NCBI GenBank assembly: GCA_019973155.2
Contig: BPQB01000061.1
Span: forward strand, 1-64,000
Source of the DNA: Phanerochaete sordida
Taxonomy: Eukaryota > Basidiomycota > Agaricomycetes > Polyporales > Phanerochaetaceae
Direction of reading: 5' to 3'
DNA: 64,000 nucleotides
Under the pieces are notes generated by a model. It ran no database searches, was not told the origin of the DNA, and saw nothing but the letters and a program-made list of their open reading frames with translations. Shown here one piece after another: positions 1 to 12,500 of the stretch (positions within the stretch are counted from its first letter, which is position 1; each line of letters starts with the position of its first letter). The translations under genes were made by a program, and so were the position numbers.

Positions 1-685
1 CACACTGACTTCCCGCGTTTCCCCCCGTCGCTTCACCTATGTTACTGTGCCACCGGTGGTTCTGCTTAGCAGAGTAGCGGAGTGCTAGTCCGGCCAACGT
101 CCCGCTTGCAGTAGCGTACTATCCGCGCACTTTTTGGTCGTAGGTTGACGAGGCTCCTCACGGATGTCCTGAGCTTATGTAAGCGTAGTCAACTGAATCC
201 AACCACGTTCACGTTCGCGCCATTTCCCTTTCGGGACAATGGGGCGCGCGGGGATAACGACCTCGACAGATATACGACAAATCCATTCGGCGTAAGTACT
301 GCTACAGGAGGGTATACACATATATAAGAGAGGGGTAGGAGCCTCGCCAGCCCGCCCGCCGCCCGTCAACTGTCCGGGGCAGCGAAGGCAAACGGCCGAG
401 CACGGCCAGCACAGAATCACGGGAGAGCCTAGCAACTAGAACCGACGAAGGACGAGACAGGAGAGAGACCGAGGGAGGCGCGGGGAAGGGCTACAGGTGG
501 CTACACGGTACAGCGTACAAGGACCAGGGACACGGGTCGTATAAGACCGCGGCAGGGCCGGCTTTGAGATGGGGCGGGAAGGACTAGGGCGTTATACAAG
601 GGGCGCAGAAAGCAACAGTCGGGCGGGAAAATATTACGGGCGATGGGCCGGGGAACGAAACGAATGGGAGGAGGTGGGGAAGCGC
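1..685. other. Left-edge intergenic sequence, no gene seen
   Basis: This stretch lies downstream of the minus-strand phosphodiesterase gene. Only short overlapping reading frames on both strands are present, none with recognisable protein character or splice-linked continuation. It probably holds the 3' untranslated region of the phosphodiesterase and perhaps the edge of a gene outside the window. Confidence 0.5.
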
Positions 686-3053
686 TCAGCACTGCGCAGA
701 CACGCCCGATACGAGCGTGCTGAGGAGTGTGTTCCCCGGGCTACTCGCGGAGCGGATGGCACTCTCGGGAGTTATGGGCGACGTCGTCGATGTGGTTGAT
801 ATCGACCGCGGGCTAAGAGGGCTCATGCTGTTGCTGCCGGAGGAGACCGACGACAATGGGCTAAGCGTGCTGGGAGTGCTGGTCGAATTGGATAGGTTGG
901 GGCTGTTCGCAAGTGGGCTCGCCGTCTTCGGGCTCGGCGCTGCCCGTGCCTTGGCGTTCATGACTTCGTGGTACTCGCTCGGTGACGGGTTCCAAGAAGT
1001 GCGGTGGAAGCTCTTTTTCTTCCGCACACTGGCCTTGTACGCAGCACGGATGGCGCTCGTTGCGTCGTGCGTATTTATAAAGAGCGATGACGAATTTGAG
1101 CCTGCGGATGCGATGCTCGCTGCTGGTGACTTTGTGATTTCGAGCCGCGGTAGCTGCGTTGGCATTGCGATAGGCTGCGGCAGCTCAGCCTGCATCGGAT
1201 CGAATGAAACGCGGAAGTGAGGCGGCGACGGTGACGTCGAAGAGCATGTATGGTAGTGACTGTATGCGGACGAGTCGCTGCCTGAAGTAGACGGTCGCGA
1301 TCCTGGCGGCGAGGCGGATGATCCGTCGAAGTACTCGTGCGCCGAGTCGCGGTCAGATGACTGGACAGAGTGCACGTGTTCTCGCAGGAAATCTCGAGGT
1401 AGGGTAGGTGGGAACGCAGAGAGGAAGTCTTCTGGCGAGTGGAAGTGACCATGGGGAACAAAACGATTCAGTGGCGGGTCTCCGCTGTGCTTCTCGGGAG
1501 CAGAGAGCGCGGCGCATCGAGCTTCCCATTGTTTCAAGTTATCCTTGCATTGACGAGCGAAGTCGCCCATTTCTGCGAAACGGAGTGAGTTGAAAATGAG
1601 TAACGTAGTTTAGAGTGCACGTACGAGGTATGCCAGAGGCTGTGAGCTCGAGCAGAGGGTACGTGAAGTGACTGGTGAAGAAGACTTGACCCTTTGCCTC
1701 GCTGAGCGCGTCTTTGGACGGTCGCACGGAGGTCGGCAGGTCGAGATGCTGCTCAAGCATGAGCTGACTTGTCCACTCTGCTTCTAGCGCGGCTGCCCAA
1801 TGCTGTGACACTACGTGCGGGCGACTCTGCTTTGCGTGTGAGACACACGCTTTGAAAAAAGGACGGGATGCCACTCACCGGATTGCTAATGTCTGCGCAT
1901 TTGATCAATGCCTGGCACACGAGTACCTTTTGCCGGAACAGGTCGAGCGGCTCCTCGGCATTGACCATCTCTTTGTAGCACCGCATGAACTCGGCGTGAA
2001 CACTCATGTCCGTCGCGAGTACGGTCATAGCAAGGAGCTTCCTGAAGGACGGCCCGGTCTTCGGGCGGTCCAGCAGCGTGCCGAGGCCGTGATGTCGCAT
2101 AAGCTGCATGATGAGACTGTAGTGCATCTGCTCAAGCGTGGAATTTTCGAACAGCTCGGCGAGCGGTGTTTTCGCATTACGCTGAAGCTCGTGAGCTGCG
2201 GAGACGGAGGGAATCTCAAACGCGACTCACCAGGAAGGCATTGGTAAGCCCGGGATGTCCTACGTCGTGTCCTACGGTCGCAATGTACAACGCAAAGATG
2301 TCCTCATGCGCCAGGCAGTCGAGCAGGGACTTGTCCCGTTTTGCGCGATGCTTGTCTCGTTGCCAGAGACGATTGTGTGAACGGAGGAGGATAGACACGG
2401 GCGGAACGATGCCGGCCGTATACAGGAAGTAGTAGGTCGCCTGGAAGACGTCGAGCGCGTGCTGAAAGTTGTGATAGGTGTTTCGTTGGCGATACAGCTG
2501 ACGAAGATGCTGCAGGAATGCGGCAATTTGTGCTGAAGAGAATGAGTGAATTGAACGTGCCAAGACTCTCACGACTCACATAGAGATACGCCGATAGCTT
2601 CCTGCATGCCTTGGACACGAAAAAGAGCCTCGAACAGGATGTACGTGCAGACCAGGATCTGCTCTTCTGGCAGCTTGTGCGGCTCGAAGTGCCAGGAGTC
2701 GAGAGACTTGATCAGGCTGCGCCGGGTCTCCTCGTCGACAGCAATCATCGGCGAGCTAGGAGGACCCTGTCAACACAGCGTGCAGGGTGACGGCCAAAGC
2801 CTGACTGACCTAGAGTAGACAGGCTCGGAGTTGACTATCGTTTCGGTGTGCGCACGGACGTCAATCAGGACCTCGGCATATCTGAGGACAGCGAAGGTAA
2901 GGAGGAGGATCGGTGGATCTGCGGACGGGCGTACCTGGTCTCGCCGTCCTGTATCTCCTCCCAGCCACCCCAGCCGTGGCCCCGTCCTTCGTCTCCGAGC
3001 GCCAGAGCGAGGCCGCCGACGTCGACGCTGCGCCTGCGCGTGTGCAGACCCAT
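686..3053 (-). CDS. Class I 3',5'-cyclic nucleotide phosphodiesterase
   Basis: Hydrolyses cAMP (possibly cGMP) to the 5'-monophosphate and so damps PKA signalling in the cytosol. Seven exons on the minus strand keep frame: 3053-2935, 2881-2810, 2755-2580, 2532-2231, 2187-1879, 1802-1625 and 1572-686, giving 680 residues. The catalytic domain carries the metal-binding motifs YHNFQHALDV (about residues 143-152) and HDVGHPGLTNAF (about 211-222), which match the class I PDE signature HDxxHxGxxN. KCADISNP (about 319-326) supplies the later conserved Asp. The last exon adds roughly 295 residues, mostly a Ser/Thr/Pro-rich disordered tail, longer than in yeast Pde2 and probably regulatory. The N-terminus rests on the first ATG of a frame with no clear upstream exon; a further 5' exon is possible. 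Family assignment is firm; start and tail function are inferred. Confidence 0.9.
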
Positions 3054-4696
3054 GGGTGCGCACGAGGGAGGCGGTCTGTCTGTGCGAGGGCGAGCGGCGC
3101 TAAAGCGCGGTGTGGGCGATTGCGGGCGACGGCAGCGGGGGAAAAGGCAGCGAGGGGCTCCTCGTGTGGGCTGTGGACGATGGCGGGCGGGTCGTGCGGC
3201 GGAGGAAACGGCGGTGGGGGAGGGAGGGTTGGAAGTCGGGAGCTGTGCGAAGGATTGGGCCTCGGTCGCGTGGGGTCCACGTGGGAGTGCGAGATGAACG
3301 CTCCGGGGAATGGTTCTCCCACGTGGGCGGCGGGGGCGGGCCCTGCTGGCCGCTGCCCGATGACGCAGCGGAGCCTTTCCGAGTGCGCGAAACGACCGCG
3401 CCGTGTCTCACCCTCCCCGTCCCAGCCTCTGCCAGATCTCTTTCTCCCCCGCTGCGCACACGTCTGCGTACGCTGCGACAGTAAGCTCGGCGGACAGCCC
3501 TCACGGGAACGCCAAACGCCGTGGCACGCATGGCCGACGGTGTCTTCACGGGCGCACTCACAGGCCTCCAGGTCTCGGTCACTCTGTCTAGGTGCAATGC
3601 GCTGCTACCTCTAGGTTGGCTCTAAGGACACCCTTGGTGCAATGTGCTGCAAACGGCGCGTCTCCGCATGTTTACGGCTACCTGGAAAAATGGAGGAGCC
3701 TCTGGAGGTTGTTGGGTGTGGCACTGGCGAGCAGCTCGGCGCGTCAGACTAAGACTGGCAAAAGTACGCAGTCTTTATGGGCACACGCGTGGCCATGACG
3801 CCTGGAAAGTTTCATAGGATGCAACGAGAGGCGCCGTCGTTGTCGACAGCCGCCCTTGGCGACGACGGGCGGATGGACGGAATCGGCGAGAGCTGCTGAC
3901 TTGGGATGTGCTCGGCCGAGCGCTGCAGGGCACGCCTGGGCAGAGGCCGACGTGGATCAGGACGGGCATGTCGGACAAAGGCAGACGAGAAAGGCAGGAT
4001 GTGGAGAGGGCGCTCGATCTGCTCCCTAGCGCTGCCTCACACGTCCGCAGGGCAGTTTGATGCCCACAGCGTCCCAGCGCGAGCAGCGGCCGCCCGCTCG
4101 CACTAGCACCCATTCTCCCATCGCTCCATGCACGACTCCGACGCAGCCCCAGCGGCCGCCAGCCTCTGCGGCCACCCCCAGCCATGCCCGGACGCGCGGC
4201 GGGCGTCGCTGAATGAACTTGGCCTCCGCGAACTCAGCGGCAGAGGGCGTAATTACGATCGGGTAGAGTTTCCTACGTGTCAATCCCCCTGCGCCAGCTC
4301 TCATTCAGGCTCGACGCTTCCCCAAACCTTGGAGCAAACGAGGCAAAGTCTGTCCCGCACTTTGCTCGACATGTCTTCTCGATTCCCCCAATCCGCCACC
4401 AGTCCCACCCATCCCAGACCTGTACGACATGTCGGATCTCGCTTCCAATGTTGCGAATCCCATCCCATGCCTCCTCAAAGCCTAAAATCCCGCTAGACCG
4501 CCTCCTGCCCTGCCGCTCCCGACTCTTTATAATCCTCGCCTTCGCCCTCTGCTCCTCAGCACACCACCGTTCCTCGCTAAGGTCTCTCTGGCATCCTATC
4601 CAGTCGCCGATTTTTTTCACAGTCGTACTCGTCCTCTGTGTCCTTGATACATCGCCGCCGACCTCGCATTCGCTCTTGACCGTACCATCCGTCGCC
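3054..4696. other. Divergent promoter region, no gene seen
   Basis: This 1.6-kb spacer separates the divergently transcribed phosphodiesterase and the gene starting at 4697. It is GC-rich up to about 4.2 kb and pyrimidine-rich just before 4697, as is common ahead of basidiomycete start codons. Reading frames of 100-230 codons occur on both strands but look like GC-driven open frames. Confidence 0.5.
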
Positions 4697-6164
4697 ATGT
4701 CCTCTGCAAACAATGGTGATTCGAGATATATTGCCTCCACGAATGCCAGTGCGCTGATGTGTATTCTGCCATAGACCTCGCCATTCCATTCGGTAGCAAC
4801 GTCTCCCACTTTTCGTCAGGGCGAAGCGACCGCAGTAACGCCCGCGACCCTGTCCTTCAAAGGTCCCCGCACGGTAACGTCTATGTCCTCGATGAAAACA
4901 ACAATATGCAAACTCTTGCGTCGGAGCACGGTATAAGTATGTTTTTTCCTCTGCCATCGTGTGCCTCACACGGCTCAACTCGTCGCCAGTCCGAGACGGG
5001 AACGTGCACACTTTTATTGCCGACGGCAATGTCATCAACCTCGCAGACGTCGTCCTCGACGTCGCCAACAATGTATCAAACCCTTCAGGATGTAAGCGTA
5101 ACTTTAAATTTGTGTGATCATCTCACATTAATATTTTGCAAGCAGCAGCTCGACAGCCTCGCCCGTGGCGAACCCTCGACGGACACGATCTCATGGCCAT
5201 CTTCCCTACCAGGACCTCCGTCGCTGACAGAGATTGGCCCATGGACAACTGCCATTCTGTCTTCCGGCGGCAAATCCACGAGTACTTGACTGGCGACCTC
5301 GGAGACCTTCGACGCGATCTACACCCAAGCCACCAACCTGTAGCGGGCGACCCGTCCGAGCGCAGCGAACTCAGCGCGAACGCAACTCCGCGACGCGCGC
5401 CCCTCCGCCGCCCGGAGTCGGCACTGGTCCCGCCACCGCCACCGCCGCCACCCCGCCAGCGACGCCCCTCGCAGCCCGAGCTGCTCCACGGGCACGCGGC
5501 GTACACGCGCCCGCCGATAGCGAACACGCTGCACGACGCCCCTGCCGATCCCACGCGCCGGACGGACGACGAGCCCGCACTGCGCCTGCCCGCGGAGCCG
5601 ACGCGCATGCGGCCCGTGTCGCCGGGGCTCGACGCCGCCGCGCGTCCACACGCGGCGGAGCGCCCTCCCGCGTTCGCGCCGCCCGCGCATGCACTCGCGA
5701 GCCACCACGGCCACGCCGAGGGCCCGCCGCACGCGCTCGCGATGAACCTGCATGGCCATTTCCCGCCTGCACACCACGGCGTGCCCGGGCATTCTGCGCC
5801 GCCGCACGCGCTGCCGCCACCGCACGTGCCTCAGGCAGCGGCGGGCGGGATCACGCTCATCCAGTGCAACCCGCAGAACGCGCACCCACACAACCCGCCG
5901 ATGACAACCGCGCCGCTCAACCTCGGTGCTCGAGAGGGCTTTGCTCGCGACTATGCTGGTATGCCCCAGCGCGACAGGCGGAGGCTCGCCCACCGCGAGT
6001 TTGTCGGCACCAGCACAGAGGAGATCTCTGCCCAGATGCGGGACCACGAGGAGGAGCAGGAGCCGCGTGGGCCCGACGGTGGCCCCGTGGCACCCAGCTT
6101 TCCCATTCCCCGCCAGCGTGCGCCCAAGAGGGTTCGTGCCTCTGTGTTCAAACGTGCACCCTAA
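4697..6164 (+). CDS. Unrecognised Pro/His/Ala-rich low-complexity protein
   Basis: I do not recognise this protein. Four exons fit: 4697-4715, 4775-4930, 4990-5091 and 5143-6164, about 432 residues. The first intron has a CTGAT branch-like motif and the second a strong GTATAAG donor. The N-terminal 90 residues are ordinary in composition and include a stretch reading NGNVYVLDE-like and DGNVHTFIADGNVINLADVV, which looks like a small beta-rich repeat around Asn-Val. The long last exon is rich in Pro, His, Ala and Arg, with a run of eight prolines, and is probably disordered. An overlapping Arg/Ala-rich frame on the same strand is judged a GC artefact. The acceptor before exon 4 is ambiguous by one codon (5143 or 5146). 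Nuclear or RNA-related roles are possible but unsupported. Confidence 0.55.
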
Positions 6165-7910
6165 GTTAACGCTAACTTTGAGCCTCGTTCAGGTATGCGG
6201 GGGCGAGCTGTGCACGAATGACAACTGCCGCTCTTCTCGACACCCGCGAAACCCAGCTCGAGCAGGCCGTATGCCAAGTAGCGACTAGCGTTTGACCGGT
6301 GGTCCTCACCTCGAGCGCGAACGAGCTGTGAGGCGTACGCGTTCTCTGTGATACGTGTCGCACCGCACCCTGCGTCCGCCTGCTCCCCGCCTGCCCCCGC
6401 CCGTCGCGCGTCATCTATGTGCTCATCGCCCCGCCTCGCACCTTTTGGACTCCTCGTGCCCGCGTCCTGCCACGTCCGCTGACCGCCTGCGCTCGCCTCG
6501 CCCCGTCTCTCGCCCCGCTCGGACCCTGGCGCACAGCCGTCGCGCCAGCCTCCCGGCGGTGCGCGCTCCCGTCTCCGCGTATTTACTCCGCCGCGCGTCG
6601 CCACCTGGTGCGCCGCGCCGCCCGTAGTGTATGTACCCGCGCGGGCCGCGCCCCCAATATATGTACCGGCCGCGCCCCGCGGCCTCGCACGCGAAAACGC
6701 GCTGCGCCACACGCGCGCAGCCGCCCGAGACCGCCACGCAGCGCGACGTCGCGCACGCCCGCCACCCGGCGCGCCCGGGCTCCCCGCGTGCCGCCGCGCA
6801 GCTGAGCCCGCCGCGCGCAAGTGCGATCAAACCGAGGGCCCACGCGGCGCGATTACGTCCGCGCCGCGTCAGCCCGCCGAGTCGTCGCCGCCCCCGCTCG
6901 TCTCCGCGTCGCGACGGACGGCGCGCCCGTGGCGCCCGCCGGCTCACGGCTCGCGCGGCGTGCGTCTGCGCGCGCGGGTGTCGCGGCGACGCACGCGTGG
7001 GCCGGCGCGTCAGAGGCGTGGTGCTCCGATTTCGTGCGGTGGGCGGACGCGAGCAGCACGCTCCGCTGCGCATCGGCGGGTGCCCGGCGCGCCCAGAAGC
7101 GGGCGCACCATCCCGCATCCCGCGCCCAGCAGGCACAGCTGTTTTTGGGGGCACGGACGATCTGCGTGCGGGGCAGTGGTGCAGAGCTTGTCGAGGGCCC
7201 TGCGCGCTGCGACACGCCGAGTAGTCTGGTTGCCGGCGCGCGCTCCACGCTGTACGAGCCGCGACGCGTGTCGCACGCGGTGGGCTCGAGCAGTCGTGTC
7301 TTCTGCCATGCCGCCTAGAATGCTCGGCCGCTGACTTAGGCCCAGGGTCAGGAACGCCGTTCCGCGTTCATCTCTTCCCTGCGCGACGGTGCTGATCATT
7401 GCGCCTTCGCTGAACGAGACCCTCGCAGCGCGCCAATTTGTTAACAAACTTAAGCTCGCGTCTCGGTGCCACACCACGTCGAGATATCGGGGAATAGACA
7501 TCTATTCTATCTACTCGGGGTATATACATACACCGTACCAATACAAGTGCAGTCTGCAATAGCGCATATAGTCATACAGCGTGACAAGACATGATAAATA
7601 CGTCGTTACAGTATTCGTAGTGAGTCGTGATACAGCCTTCGCATGGTCCAATGATACACGAACAATACGATGCCAAGACAGGACGGAAGCGAAGGACCCG
7701 GAAGAAAAACAGAAGGGGAGAGAAGTTGCAAAAGAGAGCGGAAATGCGACGATGACGAGGTGATTGCGGGTATGGAAAGAGAGCAGGATGCAAACTATAT
7801 ATCAAGCAAGGAAAGCGGCGATGAGACGAGATGCGGTGGAACGGCGGAGGGGACAAAGCGCGGCCGCCACCGGATGGCAGGCAAGGGTTGCCGACGCGAA
7901 GTGATCCCTC
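6165..7910. other. GC-rich intergenic region, no supported gene
   Basis: This 1.7-kb stretch shows long frames on both strands at once, all dominated by Arg, Ala, Pro and Gly. That pattern is expected from extreme GC content rather than coding selection. It contains an imperfect 30-bp-spaced direct repeat near 6630-6680. From about 7430 the sequence becomes AT-richer and probably forms the 3' flank of the minus-strand gene ending at 7911. Confidence 0.5.
6629..6681. repeat. Imperfect direct repeat containing TATGTACC
   Basis: TATGTACC occurs at 6630 and again exactly 30 bp later at 6660, each followed by a GC-rich GGCCGCGCCCC tract. The two units differ by a short GCGC insertion. Function is unknown; it may simply be local duplication in GC-rich DNA. 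Confidence 0.5.
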
Positions 7911-9580
7911 TCATGCCCAACCTACGCGCCCAGACCTTGTGACTCCGCCGTACCCGCTGATACCCACGCCCGCGGAGCCCAGCCTCCGCGACGCGATGGA
8001 GCCAACGGCCTGTGGCTGAGCCAAGGACAGGCCCTGGCCAGAATGTCCTGGGCTCGAGTGAGACCCAGAGGCGTCCTGGGATATTTGTTAGCATCTCCAA
8101 AATTGGGGTCCGACGACCTTGACGTACCTTGCCGCTTCCGTAAACCATGCCAAGCGAAGCAGACTTCCTCCACACGCCGCCAGAGCCCACATCAATGCTG
8201 TGGGCAGCATTGACATCGTGGCCGATGACGCCGAGATCGGATTGCATGGCGTATCGAGTCTGCGGAGGTGGCAACCGCACAGGCGAGGACGTCGTGTACG
8301 CGAGACTCTGACGCGTCGGCATGTGATGAGAGCCCGCGTAATTTGAGGAAGCGTAGGACGATGACATTGAAGAGCCGTACATAGATGAGGACGACGACGT
8401 CGAGGACGAAGGATGAATAAACGACGGCGAAGAAGATGGCATGGGCGGTGAAGGCGCAACGTAAGACAGCGGCGGAGACTCGGTGGTCCCGTACGATAGC
8501 GATGCGTGATGCAACGATGATGGCCGTGAAGGTTGCTTCGTGATGGACGACAGCGACGAGACGGACGATGGCATCCGCACTGTTTAAGATTCATCAGCGA
8601 TGCTGTAACCCGTCAAGGATGCTCTACCACTCACGGGAAGACGACGTAGAAGCCGATGTCGCCGATGCATATCTCGAGCTGTAGCCAAGCTCGAGCGAAG
8701 CATCCAGACCCTGAGCGGGCGTGAGCACGGTGTCGTACGCCGAGTGATGCCGCAAGAGCTCGGATGAGTAGCCGAGCGAGTGTGACTCAGAGCCAGACCA
8801 GGCGTGGCTCGAGCTGTCGATAGGCGACGACGACGGCGACTCGGCGAGGGTATATGCGAGGGCAGGCGAGAGCGAGCGGTCCGCCGCGTACATGGGAGAC
8901 GTCCTGCGGCGTTTGCGCGCCGACGAGTCGGATGCGTCCGCTGCGGGGTAGGCGGCAGCGGGAGGCTCGGATTTGACGCGATCGCTGGTGATCTCGAGCT
9001 GGAACTCGAGGAGGACGGGGTCGTGGCGGAGGGGCCCGATCGGCTCGCCGTTCCAGTTGACGTTCGCGTTGGGATCGCGCTGGGCGTTGTGCATCGTGAA
9101 CGGGTCGAGTCGGAAGACGCCCATGAGGACGCGCATCTCCTTGGTCGCCTGCGTCGCGCGAAGAGGGACCTCTGTCATGGAGGAGAAGGCGGGGTAGGCG
9201 GAGGTAGCGGCGTCGCTGACGGCAGGAGTCTCGAAGACGAAGTCGTCCTGCGTATCCTCCTGCTTGACAGATGCCGGCGCGGGTTCGGAGGCAGAGTCCG
9301 GCTCTGGGGAAGTCAAGGGCGAGTCGAAGGGCTCATTGACGGGATATTGATATAGATCTCCGGCGTCCCAGGAAGCGTTCTCGAAGCGCGGCTGTCTGGG
9401 GCTCGTGAAAGAATGCGCAGAGGAGGAGGAACACGGTCGGGAGTCGTGCGGAACATGGTCGTCGTCGGTGGCAGCAGGGTAGTGGTGGTCGAGAGCCAGG
9501 TAGTCGCTGTAGACGCTGTAGGAGGCCGGGGCGGCGGTGGCGGAGTGAGAGTCCCAGGGCGTGTAGAGGGATTGTGTCAT
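7911..9580 (-). CDS. Unrecognised Ser-rich protein with a conserved-looking core
   Basis: I do not recognise the family. Three minus-strand exons, 9580-8635, 8579-8128 and 8075-7911, give 520 residues with both introns in frame; the second intron has a TGCTAAC branch point. The N-terminal 100 residues are Tyr/Ser/Asp-rich. A compact central segment (around residues 165-215) includes RVLMGVFRLDPFTMHNA and NWNGEPIGPLRHDPVLLEF, which look structured. It is followed by a basic ARKRRRTSP motif that could act as a nuclear localisation signal, then a long Ser-rich tail ending in Gly/Arg-rich sequence. The layout (acidic/aromatic N-terminus, small core, NLS, Ser-rich tail) would suit a transcriptional regulator, but no DNA-binding domain is visible. 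The start at MTQSLYTPW is chosen because frames upstream lose this character. Confidence 0.7.
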
Positions 9581-12500
9581 TGTAGAACGGTCTGGGAAAG
9601 CCGCGAGCAGTTTGGGGGCAGGGTCGGCGACTTTTCCAGGGCTCGCCCCGCCATCTTTATGAACTCTGCTGAGCACCAACAGATGCCCAATGGCTGCCAG
9701 GCAAGGCCGGCGCCAGTACGTGTCCCAATCGAGCAGATTTCTTGACGGGATCCGCATCCTGTCCTGTCAACAGACGTAAACAGGCCCTTTGGGCCTGCAT
9801 GTTCTTCCATTGCCTGTGCGCATCCTCACTCACCTTGCCCTCGTCGTCTTATCGCCACACGTAAACCGACTGCCCTCGCCCTGCTCGCTGTCCACAACGA
9901 TCTGCATCGCTGCCCGTATGTTGTCCTCTCTAGAGTTCAGACTCCGCGGCCCATCACTCCTGTGAGCGCCCGGTGATCGCGGTCCATCACACCCACCGTG
10001 ACCAACACGGCACAATTGCAAAGCGACCGACGCGTCTTGCACGTCCAGCGGCGCATCGGCCAAGCGCACAGCCAGCACCGACACGTCGCGGACGCCCCAA
10101 CTCCGCTGATTGCATCCTCGCCGTGCCATTCAGTCGAGCGCACCGGAGCACCGCGGCCGGCTCCGGCACAGAGTCGTCTTTGCTCCTCGGAAGGGCAAGC
10201 GTTGCATTGTCTCCCTCGGAGACGAGGTGGGTCCTCTCGTCCTCGCCCCGTCGTGCTTCACTTCGAAATCTAATACATCCCGCCCTCAGCTCGGTCCCGT
10301 CGGCCTGCTTTTCTTTCGCCGTTTACGTCGTCCTCGCCGGCCACGCTGCAAAACTGGCTTTGAAAATCTGACACCTGCTCGCAGGGCCTCGTCTCCATTG
10401 CGACACGATGCAGATGCTTCTTGCTCTGCTCCGCCACCCATTCAATGCTTCGAAGCCCTCGAGATGCGCTCGCGGCAGATCTCACCCGTACGTAGCCGTA
10501 CAGCGTTCGCCACTATCTCTGTCCGCGGCTGAGATCTGCTCGCAGGCATCAGATCTGGCAGGAAGCAGCGGCCATTTCCACAGCTTCGATGACAAGGACC
10601 TCCGAGGCATTCCACCTCGCCGACCGTTATCAATATCCCATGCCATCGCCCAATCGCAAGTTTGCTATCAGCTGCGCTGTCGGATCCAAGGTCATCCTAA
10701 TTGACTCGCAGTGTCATCGAGCTCTCCAGCTGCGCTGCAGCCAATCACTAGCCCAGCTCAACAATTAGATGTGCCCGGGCTCCGACCTCGTGACAGCATG
10801 TTTGCATGACCCACCTGCTGCTGTGTATGAAGGCCCTGTACACTTTGTGATGGTCTTGAGACTTGGGTTGGGTAAAGCTTCACACGCTTTGTCGTCGTAC
10901 GATCTGCTCATGAGTAGGACAGAGAGCAGGAAGCCCGCCGCCTCCAGGCTACACGGCGCGGATCCTCCTAAGAGCCCGCGCCATCAACATATTCATTCCC
11001 CTTCGCCCCTCTTTCCGGCCTCATGTTGCGAACACTCCCCTGCCCCGCCGCTTTCCCCGCAGATCGGACCCTACACGCGTCGGGGGCGGGGCCGCCGCCG
11101 TGTGCGTTGCTGTCTTCTCCGGACTGGATCCCTACGTACAGCCGATGGGATCCGCCGTGCGCGGGGTACGATCTCGCCCGCAGGCGCTGTGGAGGGGCTT
11201 TCGGCGAGCCAGGGCCTCCCGTGGCTGTGGCTCCGCCCTACAGCCCGTGTGCTGCACGCGCGCCGCGACGCCTGCTGACAGCTGGCAGCCACCCGACCGC
11301 GCTACGCGTGCGCGGAGCGTTTCACGCACAATGAAATGCATCACATTAGCTACAAGCTTCGCGGGAGAACGACGGACACGCCTTCTGCGGCACGCGCCCG
11401 CCGAGCCTGTCCACACGCATCGAGGCCCCAGCTCCGAGGCCCCGATGACGCCACCACCGCTCCCCCCGCCGCCGTGCCGCCCTCGCTCGGAATCGCACGC
11501 TGCGGTCGGACTGAGAGTAGCCCGCAACACGCAGCGTCGGGAAAAGCCTCGATGGCGAACGCAATCTACAAAATGCACATCTCTTCCCGTCAAACCGAGA
11601 TATCATCACTCGCTTCCTTGTGCTCGTGACATCTGCCCCGCGCTGCGATCTAAGCGGCCTCTGGGTCACGACAGGCCCTGGGATGCTGGCACGCGCCCGA
11701 GGAGCCATGGAAGCCGCGTATCGTTCGCAGGACTCCGGTGGCGACCCTGGCGGCGCTGACAAGAACTGTCGCGCTCTGACGTGCGCCGCCCCCCGCGCAG
11801 ACAAACATTCTCGCTGGCGGACAAGCTTGCAGAACGTCCCGCGTCCATGGCGTCCGTCGGTCACTATCAGTTCTGCCTCGAGAACAAGATCTAGCAGCCC
11901 GCATCAGCACGGGACAGGCAGCGTCCTGACAGCCATCCATGTTCGCGTAAACACAGCGATACGCCACTGCAGGGTGCGTCAAACAAGAAGCCCAGGCGGT
12001 GCGATGGTGCGATGGAGGTGCCAGTTCGTGTTGGAGAAGAAGACCCTTGTACGCTGTGCTATTCAGTCGCCTGGTCATCTCGCTGACGCTACTCCGGAGA
12101 CGCTCCCAGGTGCTGTCGCTGGCTGCAGCCGCCCCCTGGCTTTGCCATGGCCACCTTGTGTCCAGGTGCTAGCCGCGCGCTGGCGCCTACCCGCCGCAGC
12201 CCCGCAGTGCCCGTTTTGTGAGTGCGACTGCCGTTTTTGCGAGAGACCTACGTCCCGCCGGCAGGTCGAACCCAATCTCGCGACGAGGCTCATCTCGGAC
12301 GTTTTAGTAAATCCCATCACGAAGGCCAAGGCACCGCGACGGCCGTATGTCTGTCCAACGCACTGATTTCTACGCCAGCCGATGTCTTCTCCCTCCAGAA
12401 CGCGCATCGGGCTCGCGCAGCCCGGCGCACCCAGATGTGGCAGTGCCCCTGCCCCGCGTGCGCCCCCGTCGGTCATCATCGCGGCGCTTGTCCTCCGTCC

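Noticed and set aside
5234..6169. 311-codon Arg/Ala-rich frame overlapping the gene at 4697
   Set aside because: The alternative frame (5143-6164) joins the upstream exons in phase and has a less biased, more natural composition.
6423..7154. 243-codon minus-strand open frame rich in Arg, Ala and Gly
   Set aside because: The plus strand is open over the same bases in two frames. Composition follows GC content and no family motif is visible.
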